Assembly (NCBI RefSeq): GCF_021155765.1
Contig: NC_060106.1
Location: forward strand, 21,850,031 to 21,914,030
Source: Diprion similis
Lineage: Eukaryota > Arthropoda > Insecta > Hymenoptera > Diprionidae
Direction of reading: 5' to 3'
DNA length: 64,000 bases
Positions 11,701 to 24,117 of the stretch are shown piece after piece (the first letter of the stretch is position 1; the number at the start of each line of letters is the position of its first letter). Position numbers and translations under genes: made by a program. The notes beneath the pieces are model-generated. The model was not told the DNA's origin and did not search any database. It was given only the letters and a program-made list of their open reading frames with translations.

Positions 11701-12704
11701 AACACTTGTAATAAATTTTTAGTCTAATCACTTATCACTTCTTTTAGCACGCTCTGATTACTCTCAATAATTATTATTTCAGCTGCCCCTGTAGCAAATG
11801 GACGACGTGGTAAACCAAAAGGCTACACAAGTATTTTGGTACAGAAACCCAAGCCATGGAAAGGAGGACGCAGGAAAAAGAGAGGGCGCTGGGGAAATAA
11901 AGATAAAGACAAGGAAAAGGAGAAAGAAGCAGGCGTTGAAGTTCCTGAAGATGGAATTCCATTTCCTTTATTAGATTCAATAAAACTAAACAAAGCAGAG
12001 GAAAGCGTTGAAAACTTTGATGACAAACCCCCACTTTCTGAAATAGACATTATGATACAAAAGGGAATTGAAAAATCAGTCAAGTCTGATGATTTCAAAA
12101 ATGAACCACTGTCTAGTAATGCCTCTGATGATTCGAGAAGCTCGTTCAATGATAGGAAAAGTAAGGACAGCAATGTAAGGAGCCCAAGTAGCGAAAGCAG
12201 CAAAGTACGTTCCAAAACTGGCAATGCCAGTGATAATGTGAGGAATGGTAAAAGAGATCGAGATTGGGACACCAGCGTTGAATCCGAGTATTCGGATACA
12301 GAGGCTGAGTATCTTAGACTACAGAAGAAACAGCGAAGGCCGAAAACTAGAAAACTGGATTCAAATCCGTTATTTTGGAGCGTTGATGACGTCTTTCGTT
12401 ACCTCAGAAAAACAAACGATTGTAAGGGTATTGCTCACCGAGTGAGACAAGAGGTAAGATGATAAAAATCACCGGATATCTTTCCTTGGAGGATGCGCGT
12501 TTCTCATTTAATCACCCTTCTCATCGGTTACAGGAAATAGATGGTTTGGCGTTCTTACTGTTGAATCTGCCGTCACTAACTCAGCATATGAAATTGCGGA
12601 TGAGTTCGGCAATGAAACTTTGCCGGCATGTTGAGCAAGTTAAAGTGACTTTCTTTCTGCGCCACATAAACGAAGTGGAGCCCGAGCAATATCGTATATT
12701 GTAG
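8731..12704 (+). CDS. Sfmbt: Sfmbt: Scm-like protein with four MBT domains (Polycomb group)
   Basis: Nuclear chromatin protein; MBT repeats bind mono- and dimethyl-lysine, and in flies Sfmbt pairs with Pho in the PhoRC complex. Seven coding exons: 8731-8776, 9121-9530, 9917-10006, 10126-10625, 10719-11569, 11783-12453, 12534-12704 (2739 nt, 912 aa). MBT1 about residues 17-120, MBT2 150-245, MBT3 from about 274 (DFEVGMKLEAISP), MBT4 from about 392 (FEVGMYLEAVDP), SLED domain about 494-612 (SLWCPKIYFNYRCF, KAVGPGPVTLVMREVLSMIV), a basic KPWKGGRRKKRGRW stretch, a serine/acid-rich linker, and a C-terminal SAM domain from about 827 (NPLFWSVDDVFRYLRK). Only about 15 residues precede the first MBT, so the FCS zinc finger of Drosophila Sfmbt is absent from this model; the architecture matches vertebrate SFMBT1/2. 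An upstream alternative exon cannot be excluded. Confidence 0.94.
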
Positions 12705-13056
12705 TTGATAATTGATAAACTGTGGTAGTTAGTACGTGACAAGATCAATTGTATAAAATAATTCTAGACGGTATTAGTGTTGACAATTCAGACAAACTGC
12801 ATCTTCACGAAGAAAAATCGACCAGTTTGATCTTTGAAATAAGTAAGTACGACTTCCGATAATAATTAATTTATCGTAAATTGATATTTTGTGAAATATA
12901 AAATGACCGTGTATCATAAAACGTCAGTTTAGTTTATAAAAGAAAAAGCTGATCGGCTGTATCCAAAAGTAACGAATAATTGTCGCGGTAATTTGGTAAG
13001 GAACTTGTAGAATTAGTATGACATGTTTACAATGCAATTGTTGAAGTTTTGCGATT

Positions 13057-13062
13057 AATAAA
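13057..13062 (+). promoter_or_regulatory. Candidate polyadenylation signal of Sfmbt
   Basis: AATAAA about 350 bp after the Sfmbt stop codon, in an AT-rich 3' flank. Confidence 0.4.
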
Positions 13063-13486
13063 CAATATTTATTAAACTATTTTTCCACGAATGGTAAATA
13101 CCGCGGATAGATCAAGCAGATAATTTTAAATACCAAATCTCTCAATGTTCTTAAAACTGCTAATTCGTTCCTTGTGAATACTTGGCTTGTTATCGCGAAT
13201 CCCTTTTCCAGAAATCATGTAGGTATTCAGGTCAACATTACCATCTATTTTTGGAATTTTTCGGTACTGAAAAAATTTAAAAATTTCGATGTAATAGACA
13301 TCAATTTATTCAAATCATTTCTCCATCGGTTCTCTATCGGAAGACTAAATTTCTATACAGTGATTCGTCCAGTTAGAACAAATTTCCCTACTTAAAATTA
13401 ACATCCATATTGTTATCAATCATCTAAGATAATTTTTTGTTGACAGAAATTCATCAATTCTGGATATAATTCTATTTATATCATAT

Positions 13487-13487
<1 letters not shown>

Positions 13488-13520
<33 letters not shown>

Positions 13521-13569
13521 ATATGATATATATATATATATATGATATATATATATATATATATATATA

Positions 13570-13620
<51 letters not shown>

Positions 13621-13662
13621 ATATATATATACCTATATGATATATATATATATATATATATT
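13488..13662. repeat. (AT)n microsatellite with interspersed GATATA and ACCTATATGAT units
   Basis: About 175 bp of almost pure AT alternation, broken at intervals by GATATA and by the mirrored words TATAGGTATATA / ATATACCTATATGAT. The tract is close to self-complementary along its whole length and could form cruciforms. Frames through it (Tyr-Ile repeats on both strands) are artefacts. Confidence 0.85.
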
Positions 13663-14800
13663 ATGTACATTGAATTTACCTGTAACGACTACAAAGCCAT
13701 TAAAGCTAGTTCATTTCCTCTGTTTTTGACGAATAACGGTTCCACGGGGTTGGCGCCAAGTATGCTGGTGTTGACCCAAATTACAGTATGTTACACATTC
13801 CCAAGCCCTACGCTTATTCTGTTTTACTACGATACATAAATCAACTGTAGATACGATGTGCCGGTAGTAATATTTTACTCTATCATTATTTTTATTCGGC
13901 TAATTACCAAGGACAAGATTTATTCCACATGCATGAGGACAAAGGATAGTGAATCTGGCGGGTATGCATAATTCCATCTCTTGCCATCCATAGATGAGTT
14001 GAACGGAATTTGAACAAAGCTCTTTATTTCTGCGTCAAATGAAGATGTATTGGAATATTTTTGTTGAGAATTGCGTATAGAATGGGTACCCATATTTGCA
14101 TTTGAGATACGTAGATTTCGATAATCGGAGATATAGGTAAACGACAACGTCGAAATTGTCTAGGGCATCCCCCCTAACAGGGAAAAAGTGTGCGTCGTTT
14201 GAATTTCGGATAGAACATTTTGGTGGCCATACCAAAGGCCCAGCATATTCATTTGTTCATCCCCAGAAAAACGGCCCCGACCCTCCGAATCCCGTCACCT
14301 GGCTAAACCCTCCCTCCCTCATTGTAGCGGGTTAGGGTGGACCATTGCATTGGTGCAGGACTGAGGATGAAATATCTGCTTCTTGCATTCACGGATTGTC
14401 CCCAAGCTGAAAACTGGGAAAAAGTTTGGGAAATTTCCATTAAAATCCTGAATTTTAGATGTGTATAATTTTTTAATTTATAGTCACTGATTGACACAAT
14501 TGTAAATTGAAGTCAATTTTTTGTCGTGATATAACGGCACGCAGAAACATTTTCATCATACGTAGAAACTAGCAAGAATAAATTTCATAAGCTGAAATCT
14601 TAGTATGTAGGCTCGTGCCAAAGTTGAGATGACGACAAACTATTTCGACATTATTTTTGTTGATATTTTATAGGACTCTGTGACCCATAAATACTAAAAA
14701 CAACCGTTTTTTCGTTATCCTCATCAAATTAGCAGCTTATTTACAAGGAATTATTGTCGCTTCGCAGATACGAAAAACAATGTTCGCATTTGCAAGAATT

Positions 14801-15448
14801 GCGTTGTGTTTGTGCTGCATTGGCTATACCTATAGTCCAGTCGGAATAGCCGAAATAATTAAGTGACTTCTATTCAAAGACACCACCGCTGCGGCAATTT
14901 TTTTACAGGTTTTTTGGACCTGCAGGAACATTCCCTTAAGTTTTCGACCACATGCGAGTTGCATGTTACAATACTTCATTTAAACAATTCTGTTTCTTCG
15001 TAGTTTCAAAGCGGAGTTCCCCAAAAAAATTTTAGAAACCCTGCGCAAATTGTGCAAATGTTGTCGAACGCGCCGCGACATAATTTTAAGTGACGATGAA
15101 ATGGACGAGGAATTTTTAAAATTTTCAGAATCAGTGATAACCTTTCTGATAACCGAAAGTTCAAGGAGCGTTACTGTCAAAAGCTATACTGAGTATGAGC
15201 CAGAGTAAAAAAAAATCCAAAAAAGTAATTATTACTCGAAATTTTTAACTAAAAAAAATAGAATTTTTAATTTTTAATGATTTTCCATTGCTAAAATGCA
15301 ACTCGCACGTCGTCGATAACTCGAGGGCATATGTTCCTGTAGGTTCAAAAAATCTATGAAAAAAAAATAGCGCAGTGGTGGTGTCTTCGAATACTAGTCT
15401 CGTATCTATTCCGACTGGACTACTACGGTTCGCTATTTTACACAACGC
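14801..15448. mobile_element. Decayed ~650-bp inverted-repeat DNA transposon (non-autonomous)
   Basis: Two arms of about 135-170 bp face each other. The left arm 14801-14966 contains TAGTCCAGTCGGAATAG, AAAGACACCACCGCTGCG, CTGCAGGAACAT and GCGAGTTGCAT. The same words occur in the same order on the minus strand from 15448 back to 15290 (TAGTCCAGTCGGAATAG, GAAGACACCACCACTGCG, CTACAGGAACAT, GCGAGTTGCAT). Both outer ends carry GCGTTGTGT. The ~320-bp interior is AT-rich, with one 66-codon minus-strand frame lacking any recognisable transposase motif. It lies just upstream of the Nrg leader exon. Confidence 0.75.
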
Positions 15449-15499
15449 GTAGTGTGCGAGAGAAAAATACTAACGTAGCAGCGTAACTTGACTATTGGC

Positions 15500-15661
15500 C
15501 CGTGTGTACCAGACGGTATACAGTCGCCGTTCCGAGTTGGGTTGGTTGGCATTCACGGCAGTGGCAGTCAGTCAGTGGTTTCCGAGGATGGCTTGGTGAT
15601 GAACGCACGGTTCAGTTCGCGACAAAGTATATAGTATATCAGTTGAACAGTATTGGCACAG
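15500..15661 (+). other. Candidate Nrg 5' leader exon (non-coding)
   Basis: GC-rich sequence ends at a strong donor, GCACAG|GTAAGT, after 15661. No long frame fits a protein. It precedes the Nrg signal-peptide exon on the same strand, so I infer a non-coding first exon. The exact transcription start is unknown. Confidence 0.45.
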
Positions 15662-15960
15662 GTAAGTTGGACCCCCCTTGTTATCGAGTGTGAAATTGGA
15701 GGTGACGAATTTGAAATAAGTGGCATATACAATAACCGTGTGTCTTAATTGAATTTATATGGTGCGCGCGAGTGGTATCCAGGTAGAATACAAGGCAAGT
15801 GGTGTATAGTAAGCGATCAATGCTGTTAGTGCCTGCCAATCGTCTCTGCTATACTCTCTTGATTCTTTCGGTACAACTCCGAGGCGGGTGTGACCGATTC
15901 CTTCCTCCCGTTCGGCCCACCACCGGATTAGTGTACTCTCCTTAATTGATTCAATTTCAG

Positions 15961-16597
15961 CCAGCTACTTGGCGCGGCTTAAATCGTTACGGCAGCTCTC
16001 GCATTCAAGCTCATGCCAAAGGATAGCAATTAGGCGCGGTTACGTTTCGGGAATGTCGTTGCACTGTTCCCTGCCGCGAAGCTATTTTCGTTCGATGTTG
16101 TCACTCCCGTAAGGGACAGTCACCGAGATTGTTGAGATCATCAAACCACTTGCTCAGCCTCACCTTCGGGTGGTACCTAGCTGGTGATTCGATGATCGCG
16201 CCGTTCCAAACCCGCTGTTTCTCTATTCTCTCCTTAGACGCGAACCTGTCCAAACAAACACGGCCTCGTACTTACCTACTTACCGTAAATTGCAATCCTA
16301 TAACGGAATAAGCGTCGGCTCATGCCGACCAAAGCACACCTGCATTCGTGCGCCTCCTTCTAATTCCCGCGGACCTTCTCTTCCCCGTACACCGTGCATA
16401 TTACGTCCGAGTTCGACGACGACGACGACGCGACTCTGACACGGAGTGGAGTGCTAACCGAGCACGCCCATTTTTACGCCGCGTCTCCTGTGGCAACCGT
16501 CCATATCCGTACCAAAACAACCCTTACCTCAGCCCAAAAACAAATAAATCTGGCACACGCCCTACGACTGTATCAGATGCTAATTACCCCGAAGTTT
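15961..16597 (+). other. Candidate second Nrg leader exon
   Basis: Preceded by a good acceptor (TTGATTCAATTTCAG) and followed by a donor (GAAGTTT|GTGAGT). GC-richer than its flanks. Contains several upstream ATGs, including a 71-codon frame with a run of Asp residues from a GAC repeat; these look like leader uORFs rather than protein. It may be an alternative leader. Confidence 0.3.
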
Positions 16598-16784
16598 GTG
16601 AGTAACTAGTAATTGATATTATAACTAGGAAAAAAATAATGCATGAGTCAACGGTTAATTCGCTGCGACATTCAAGGTAGAGTTTCCGATCGTTGAAACC
16701 CTCTCGACGACTCATTCTTGCCTAGGTAATTGAACCACCTTTCAGTTTCTCCCAGCTGCAATTTGATCCTTAATCTCGTGTTAT

Positions 16785-16811
16785 CCCCCCCCCCCCCCCC
16801 CCCCCCCCCCC
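16785..16811. repeat. Poly-C tract (27 C)
   Basis: An uninterrupted homopolymer of 27 cytosines in the Nrg 5' intron. Its true length is uncertain because such tracts are error-prone in sequencing. Confidence 0.85.
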
Positions 16812-17125
16812 ACCGCTTCGAATTTTATTAAAGGGTCAGGGGCTAGTCAAGCCGCGCCAACTTCTTTTTCCGCTGCAGTACGTTGTGCAGGAGATATAAT
16901 ATCGATTACTTTGCAAATATTATATGTGTCTCTCTATTCGTCTTTTCTTCCTATTTGTATGTGGTGAAAATACCGTCGGACATTTTTGCGAGATAGGATA
17001 GTATAACATAAATTTTAGAATTTGGTTATACTTGTTGATAAACGATATATTCATTCACTTGATGAAAAAATGAACAATTCTTTAATTCGTTTTTTTCTAT
17101 TTTCAGACACTGAGGATAAACCAAA

Positions 17126-20100
17126 ATGGGGCGTCTTATACTGTGCTCAATTGCACCCCTGGCACTGACTATTCTACAGGTGTCTGCGCTGAGTGAGTGT
17201 ATTTTTAATTTTCAAGCATTTGACGATGTGGATGGTTGGCGAAATTACAATGTATAATTACCGATGTATGACAAAACTGACCATGAGAATTTAATCTATT
17301 AATACATTATTATTATTATTTTATGTTATAGTCACAATACCGGATGGTACAACAGGTGAAAGAGCTAGCATTACTTAAATCAATGTCTTGTGTGATATGA
17401 TTATTCTTTCTAAACTTGATCATTTTACTCGTTTAATAAGTATATAATTATCAAACTTGTCGGATATGAACCATATTCAAAAAGCGAGTCAAAAAATAAG
17501 TTTTGCCACCTTCCAACTGAATGCTGGTATCGATATACCCGTATGCATGTCTTGTACGCATTTGTTTATTTGCCATTTGTGCTTTTGCCATCCTACATTT
17601 GGCAAGCATTTAATGAAAACTGCACATACTGTCAGAGTACGGGATCCCTTGATCTATTGATCGATTTTATCCCGTAAACAGGTGATATATATCCGGAAAT
17701 ATGTCTTGTGAATATCTGTATAGATACATAATTATGTAATTTGTTTGCATTACTTGAACAGAGAATAGAAAAGCTCATTGAATTATTCAAATGTGCAATA
17801 TTTAACTTAAGTACTGCGTATTTATGCTTGTGAATGCTATCAGTCAATTAATTTATGTTGAATATAGCTGCAAACTTTTTTTTCTGATTACTGTCAAACT
17901 GCAGGAAGTGTAGTCAACTCCATAAATAAATTCTGATAAAGAAAACAGTCATGTTGATTGTCTGCTTTATTTATGACAAATACTTATTAGCATTATTATT
18001 ACAGTACAATCACCGCCAAGAATGGTCAAACAGCCACCAACAGATGAGCTGCTCTTTCAAGTCGCAGTCGCAAAGTTCAATGAAAACGACAGACCGTTTA
18101 TTATAGAATGTGAAGCTACAGGAGAACCCGAGCCCAGGTGAGTCGAAAACTATTGGTATGTTACAGACAAAAAAAAACAAGGGCTTGGAAATTGAGTTCT
18201 TAGGTTTTCAACACAGCATTGAAAATTTTGCCGTTCAAACTATTACTATAGTTTTAATTGTTACGTTACTTTTCCAAATCATGCTGTTTATTTATGGACC
18301 GTTTTCCATTCATATGAAGATACCTTTGAAACTTCAATGTATAATATTTTGGGTTAAACACGTGAAAGCATTCATCAGTGGGGCCTCTGTTGCTTTCCTG
18401 TGTTGTGTACTGAAGCAACTTGGTAGTAGTAATCACTCAACCAGTCTTAATTAATGAGATGGTCTTCAAGTCTGAGGGTCTATGCATTACCACTACTACA
18501 ACAGCTGAAAGTACTTTGCTAGTCATTTAGATTTTACCAGTATGTGTCTTTTTGTGTAAGTTTCATTTCCACTGGTCAGTTTATACTTTCACAGAATGCT
18601 AAATGGCTGTCCTTCTTTTCATCCAGTATATTGGGGGTGAAATTTATTTATCATATCTATATTTTTTATCAATCACTTGTCTTTACACTAAAAGTTGACG
18701 AGTGTCAATGCTTATAATTAGAAGATAGTGACTAAATGTAACACATGATTTGAACCAGATATCGTTGGGAGAAAAACGGTAAACGTTTTGAGTGGCAAGC
18801 GTACGACAATCGAATTTCACAGCAGAATGGTAGAGGAACTTTGGTAATATCGTCTCCACGAGATGAGGACTTGGGCCAGTACCAATGTATGGCAGAGAAC
18901 GAGTGGGGAACTGCGATCTCTAATTCGGTATTTGTGCGGAAAGCAGAGCTAAACTCATTCAAGGACGGACCGCCAAGGACACAAAGTGCAAACGAAGGAG
19001 ATCCCATTAAATTGACTTGCCAACCTCCAGATGGGTGGCCAAAACCAAAAGTCGATTGGCTTATACAGTATACGAGCAGTGGAATAAAGTCTATCAACAA
19101 CTCCAGAATGACTCTGGACCCTGAGGGAAATCTGTGGTTCAGTAATGTGACTAGAAATGATGCTTCGGATGACTTTTATTACACTTGTGCAGCTACCTCT
19201 GTCTTTAAGAACGAATACAAACTGGGTGATCGTATTTTGCTCAATGTTTTGTCAAGCGGGGCATCATCAAACAACAATAAACACGAACCTGTAAAGCAAT
19301 ATGTTTCGAGGAAGAACGAAGTCGCTTTGCTAGGCAAAAAAATTGTAATGTACTGCATATATGGTGGTACACCTCTACCACAAACAGTGTGGAATAAAGA
19401 CGGTCAAGTACTGCAAGCAAACGGCCGAATAACGCAAGGGAATTATGGAAAGTCATTAATCATAAAACATGTGAGCTTTGCGGACGCGGGAACATATACT
19501 TGCGACGTATCCAACGGAGTAGGCGACGCGAAATCATATTCAATAAATCTCAAAGTCGAAGCTATCCCCTATTTCACTCATGAGCCAGAGATTGAAAATA
19601 AGGCGGAAGGTGAGACAGCAATCTTCAGGTGCGAAGCTAGTGGTGTTCCCAAGCCTCAGATCAAGTGGATCCACAACGGAAAGCCTATTGAGGAGGCACC
19701 GCCTAATCCAAGGAGAAAAGTAACTGACAATATGATCATCATTGAGAAATTGGTCAAGAAGGACACTGGAAACTATGGGTGCAACGCGACAAACTCACTG
19801 GGTTACGTTTACAAAGACGTTTATGTCAATGTCCTTGCTATAGCACCACAAATTACCCAGCCACCGTTTAATGAGGCGACCGTCGATGGGAAAACTATTC
19901 GAATTACGTGCCGTGTTTTTGGTGCTCCTAAGCCTGAAGTTAAATGGATCAGAAACGGCATAGAACTCACTGGAGGTAGATACATAACACTGGAATCTGG
20001 AGACCTCGAAATAGATAATGTTAACTTCCTTGATGCTGGGACTTATACATGTTACGCATCCAACAAATTTGGCCATGACAAAGCCTCTGGTAATCTTGTT

Positions 20101-23100
20101 GTGAAAGAACACACGACCATCACTGATGAACCTGAAGATTACGAAGTCGCTGCCGGATCTACAGCAACATTCAGGTGCGTTATTTTCATATTAAAAAAAC
20201 AAATGGTCCACATTTCTTCTCAACTAGTCTAGAAGTTTCTGTTATTTTATTATATTCCAGTATTACAGTGTTTGGGTTAAATATTTGAATTCAACTTTAT
20301 TGCAGTTTTTAGTTTAAACTAATCTAATCCGTGTTCCAGATGTAACGCTGTGACAGATTCAAGTTTGACACTGACCATTGACTGGCTGAGAAATGGAGAG
20401 GAGCTAGATTTCGACAAGGAGCAAAGGTTTATTAGGAGCACCGATTATTCATTGACTATTACAAAGACGACAGAATTAGATTCTGCAATATACACGTGTG
20501 TTGCTCGCACAGAGCTAGATGAAACAAAAGCTCAAGCAACATTGACAGTTCAAGATGTGCCAAACGCACCTCGTTTAGAGGGAGTACAGTGCAGAAAAGA
20601 CGAAGCCAATGTCCATTGGGTCCCTATGGGTGACAACAGAACTCCCATCCTGCGATACACCATCCAATCCAACACCAGTTTTACACCTGATACATGGGAG
20701 GTTGCTAAGGACGATGTTCCGGCCACAGAGCAAACCCACGTCGTCCCAATGACGCCGTGGGCGAATTACACATTCCGTGTTTTAGCATGGAATAAAATAG
20801 GTAGGTATTTGAATAATTTTACCATTGTTGTGAAGTATTGGATGAGCTGAATCTTAATCGAGCTTTACCACACCACAGGGGTGTCGTTACCATCATCACG
20901 AAGCGAGGTTTGCACCACTCAGCCAGATGTACCTTATAAGAATCCAGACAATGTTGAAGGCAAGGGAACGGACCCGCAGAACATTGTCATTACGTGGACC
21001 GTGATGCCTCAGATAGAGCACAATGCGCCAAAGTTCATGTACCGAGTGTTCTATAAGCGCGATATAACGGGTGAAGAATGGACAACTGAAGATGTATTAG
21101 ACTGGAAAGTACACCGGCTTCAGATCGATAATCAGCCAACCTATCAGCGATATAAGATCAAAGTCGTGGCTATTAATGAGGAAGGAGAGTGTAGACAACA
21201 GCCAACTGAGGTCATAGGCTACTCAGGCGAAGACGGTAATTATTGATACTCAGTGTAACAAAATTGAAACTAATGAATCATGTAAAAACCTGCATCATTA
21301 TACTTTTTGTGTACAGTTTGACCATTACTTGTCTTTTTTTACTTACACAGTACCACAGCAAGCACCTGGGAACTTTACCTTGGTTAAAATAAAGGGAAGT
21401 ACGAGTGCTATTCTTTCCTGGAACGCTGTTTCTGACGAGTCCATTAGGGGAGAGTTCAAAGGATATAAAATTCAAACATGGACCGACAGAGATGGCGAAG
21501 AAGGGATGCGCGAAATTCATGTAAAGAATGATACAACCAAGACTCTCGTTTCCAAATTTGTTCCATACAGCAAAAACTACGTTAGGATTCTTGCGTATAA
21601 TGGCAGGTGCGAATTAGCAAGATTATTAAGTTTATTAACTGGTACAGAAAAGTGAAGAAATAATAATAATATTAATAACGGAAACTTTGATTTCGTCAAA
21701 TTTTTCTCAACAGATACAATGGTCCGTCTTCAGAGATACTGAACTTTGACACACCTGAAGGACTTCCAGGCACGGTTCAGGCTTTGGATGGCTTTCCTTT
21801 GGGATCTAGTGCATTATATTTGGTCTGGAAAAAACCAGAAAGACCTAACGGCATTCTCATTGGATATAAAATTTACTATCATGTTGTTGACGGTACAAGC
21901 GTTGGGCCTTTGTTAGAGAGAAAACCACACGTTACAAACCCAGAAGTGACCAGAGTCAAACTGGCTGGATTAGAACCAAATACTAAGTACAGGATTCACA
22001 TTCGGGCCATTACCAAGGCTGGGGAGGGTGAAGAGTGAGTAAAATGAATAAATTCTCTGTTTATCTCTGTTTCAATAGATTTAATAAATTCAATCTTAAA
22101 ATCATCTTGCAGCTATTACATAGAGCGTACGACGGGTAGTGCACTGCGATCTGCTCCAGAGGTGCCACACTTCACATGGGACCGTATACCCACAGACAAC
22201 GGGCTTGCAACCATTAGAGTTACTTGGCTTCCAAGTCGAGAAGGAAATCCAGGCAGTCACTTCTATGTTAAATACAAGCTCAAGGGAGAGACTATTGATG
22301 CCAGAACGCTGGACGAAATCAACAGCGACAGCACAGAGGTGCCAAAAATTTAAAATTGAATGCATGCACATATTCCAATTATGCTCCAGCTAATTGATAA
22401 TACCTATTACCTTCTTTCGCCTTTTACCTATAAATTTTCAGCGATTTGATTTTAATCATTGTTTGCTTATTGTGATGCAGATACGAGGCCTTTTGAGAGA
22501 AAAAGTTTATGTTATGTCTGTTGTCGCCATGGATGGAGATTTCTGGGCAGAAAGTTTGCCACAGGAAGTTGATACCAGCGGAGAAGGTCCGTATATTCAA
22601 CCCAACGAAACCGTTGCCACTGCCGGATGGTTCATAGGTGAGAGGGACATTCCAGTAATACAATAGAATGACGAATGGAAATAAATTTTGTCACAATTAC
22701 GTCTCATCTGAGATCTAAGAAATGCAACAAAATACCGAGAAAGTGCGTGGACTTGAACATATCAAAGATGGTATACTTATTGCTTTCGATTCAACCTTTT
22801 GTATTCCGCCCCTTAGGAATGATGCTGGCTATTGCATTCCTATTGCTACTGCTGATAATCGTGTGTGTAATAAAACGTAATCGAGGTGGAAAATATGCCG
22901 TACACGAGAGAGAACTGGCGGCAGGTCGTGGCGATTATCCCGAAGAGGGTGGCGGTTTTCATGAATATTCACAGCCCCTAGATACTAAGTCTGCAGGAGG
23001 TCGTGCCTCGCTCGCTTCTTCCTCGCACCAGGACGGAAAACATCCGGAGTCTGACACCGACTCGATGGCCGAATACGGAGAAGGAGATACGGGTCAGTTG

Positions 23101-24117
23101 ACACTTTTACATATAATTTCATCACTGTTTACAGAATGCTTAGCGCCTTTCAGTAACTATAATGAACGGCGACTGGATAATATGAGTGCTGTGAATTTTC
23201 GTAACACATTTTTATGCTTGACAACCGTGTAGCTTTGAAAACATTTCGTACATTCATATTTATTTTTATTTACTTTATTGACCATGTAAGGTTTTGGTAA
23301 ATCATATTATCATCATAGTGAATGATAATAAATGTATGAAATCATTAGTTTCATTTATTGTAAGATTGCAGATTTTTGTTGCTTTATGATTTTTGAACCA
23401 TAATCATTGTGTTATTTTTCTGATTTTTATGGTTTTTTGATGTCACCCTTTCCACCTGTTTTGATTGTGCGTGTCTGGTTCGATACAACAGAGGGTATGA
23501 ACGAGGATGGGTCTTTCATAGGTCAATATGGCCGCCAAAAGAAGCAGGAACCTAATGCACAAGCGTTTGCTACGCTAGTTTGAGGTGGGATGCTTGTTTT
23601 CATTGATTTATTTTACACCATCAATGATACTAATTTTCCTTTGCCACCCCTTCCTCCCCATTCTCATTCCAGTTTTCATGCACGCGTATTCATCTATTAC
23701 TTCAGTCCTGAGAATAGTACTGCTGGTTTGCAGCATGATAATATTTTTATTTTCTTCGGGCGTCAATACTAGTACATGTTTTTGTTTATTGGAATCAATA
23801 CGCTAGATTGGAAGTATTTAGAATTAGTAGAAACAACAAGAAATTTATTTATTGGATTCCGATTTTACGATTGAGAGACTTAATTCTCGCCATTGTACAA
23901 AGTCACAACACTTGGTACCTTACATAGGGCGAGAAGGTAATTTAAGATGAAAATTAGCAGAGAGAAGGATGCATATATAAAAAGTGAAACGTTATTGTTC
24001 CTTGTCATTTTAGGGCGTTTCACCGAAGATGGATCATTCATTGGTCAATATGGACCAAAGGGTAGGCCTGAAGAAACACCCCCCATCCCAACAGGCACCA
24101 TGGCCACGTATGTCTAA
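17126..24117 (+). CDS. Nrg: Neuroglian, L1-family cell adhesion molecule (long-tail isoform 1265 aa; alternative tail 1261 aa)
   Basis: Type I membrane adhesion protein of neurons, glia and septate junctions; its tail binds ankyrin. Common exons: 17126-17192, 17332-17355, 18005-18137, 18759-20174, 20340-20800, 20879-21235, 21351-21606, 21714-22034, 22113-22338, 22481-22637, 22817-23092. The last exon is either 23492-23583 or 24014-24117. Signal peptide MGRLILCSIAPLALTILQ; six Ig domains (Cys pairs with motifs such as DAGTYTCDVSNGVG, DTGNYGCNATNSLGYVY); five fibronectin III domains from about residue 700; membrane segment MMLAIAFLLLLLIIVCVIK near residue 1140; tail with RNRGGKY, YPEEGGGFHEYSQPLD and SDTDSMAEYGEGDT. 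Both alternative last exons carry the ankyrin-binding EDGSFIGQYG. Protein and exon order match Drosophila Nrg throughout, including NSRMTLDPEGNLWFSNVTR. Confidence 0.97.
17332..17355 (+). other. Nrg: 24-bp Nrg microexon between signal peptide and Ig1
   Basis: Flanked by TTATAG and GTGAAAG. It encodes ITIPDGTT in phase 1-1, so inclusion or skipping both keep the frame. It sits at the position of the small alternatively spliced exon 2 known in vertebrate L1CAM. Confidence 0.75.
23492..23583 (+). other. Nrg: Nrg alternative terminal exon A (non-neural type tail)
   Basis: Acceptor CAACAG, then a 92-nt coding part in phase 1: EGMNEDGSFIGQYGRQKK followed by a short tail ending FATLV and TGA at 23581. 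It corresponds to the Nrg167 (general) tail of Drosophila, which has GMNEDGSFIGQYGRK. Confidence 0.9.
24014..24117 (+). other. Nrg: Nrg alternative terminal exon B (neural type tail)
   Basis: Acceptor TCATTTTAG, then 104 nt in phase 1: GRFTEDGSFIGQYGPKG, a Pro-rich linker, and the end TMATYV, stop at 24115. It corresponds to the neuronal Nrg180 tail of Drosophila, which begins GQFTEDGSFIGQY and ends ATYV, a PDZ-ligand-like terminus. This exon is shorter than the fly's because the low-complexity Ala/Gly stretch is missing. Confidence 0.92.

Larger units (their letters stand above)
12705..14800. other. Intergenic region downstream of Sfmbt
   Basis: Contains the Sfmbt 3' UTR, the AT microsatellite, and a GC-richer patch at about 14150-14350 (CCCTCCGAATCCCGTCACC and neighbouring words) whose base composition differs from its surroundings and may be a fragment of an old retroelement. 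No gene is recognised. Confidence 0.4.

Noticed and set aside
13476-13729. Open frames of Tyr-Ile repeats on both strands
   Set aside because: They arise from the (AT)n tract at 13488-13662 and have no independent support.
14150-14350. GC-rich patch as a SINE or retrotransposon fragment
   Set aside because: Its composition stands out, but I could not find internal promoter boxes, a tail or a recognisable protein remnant, so no element is called.
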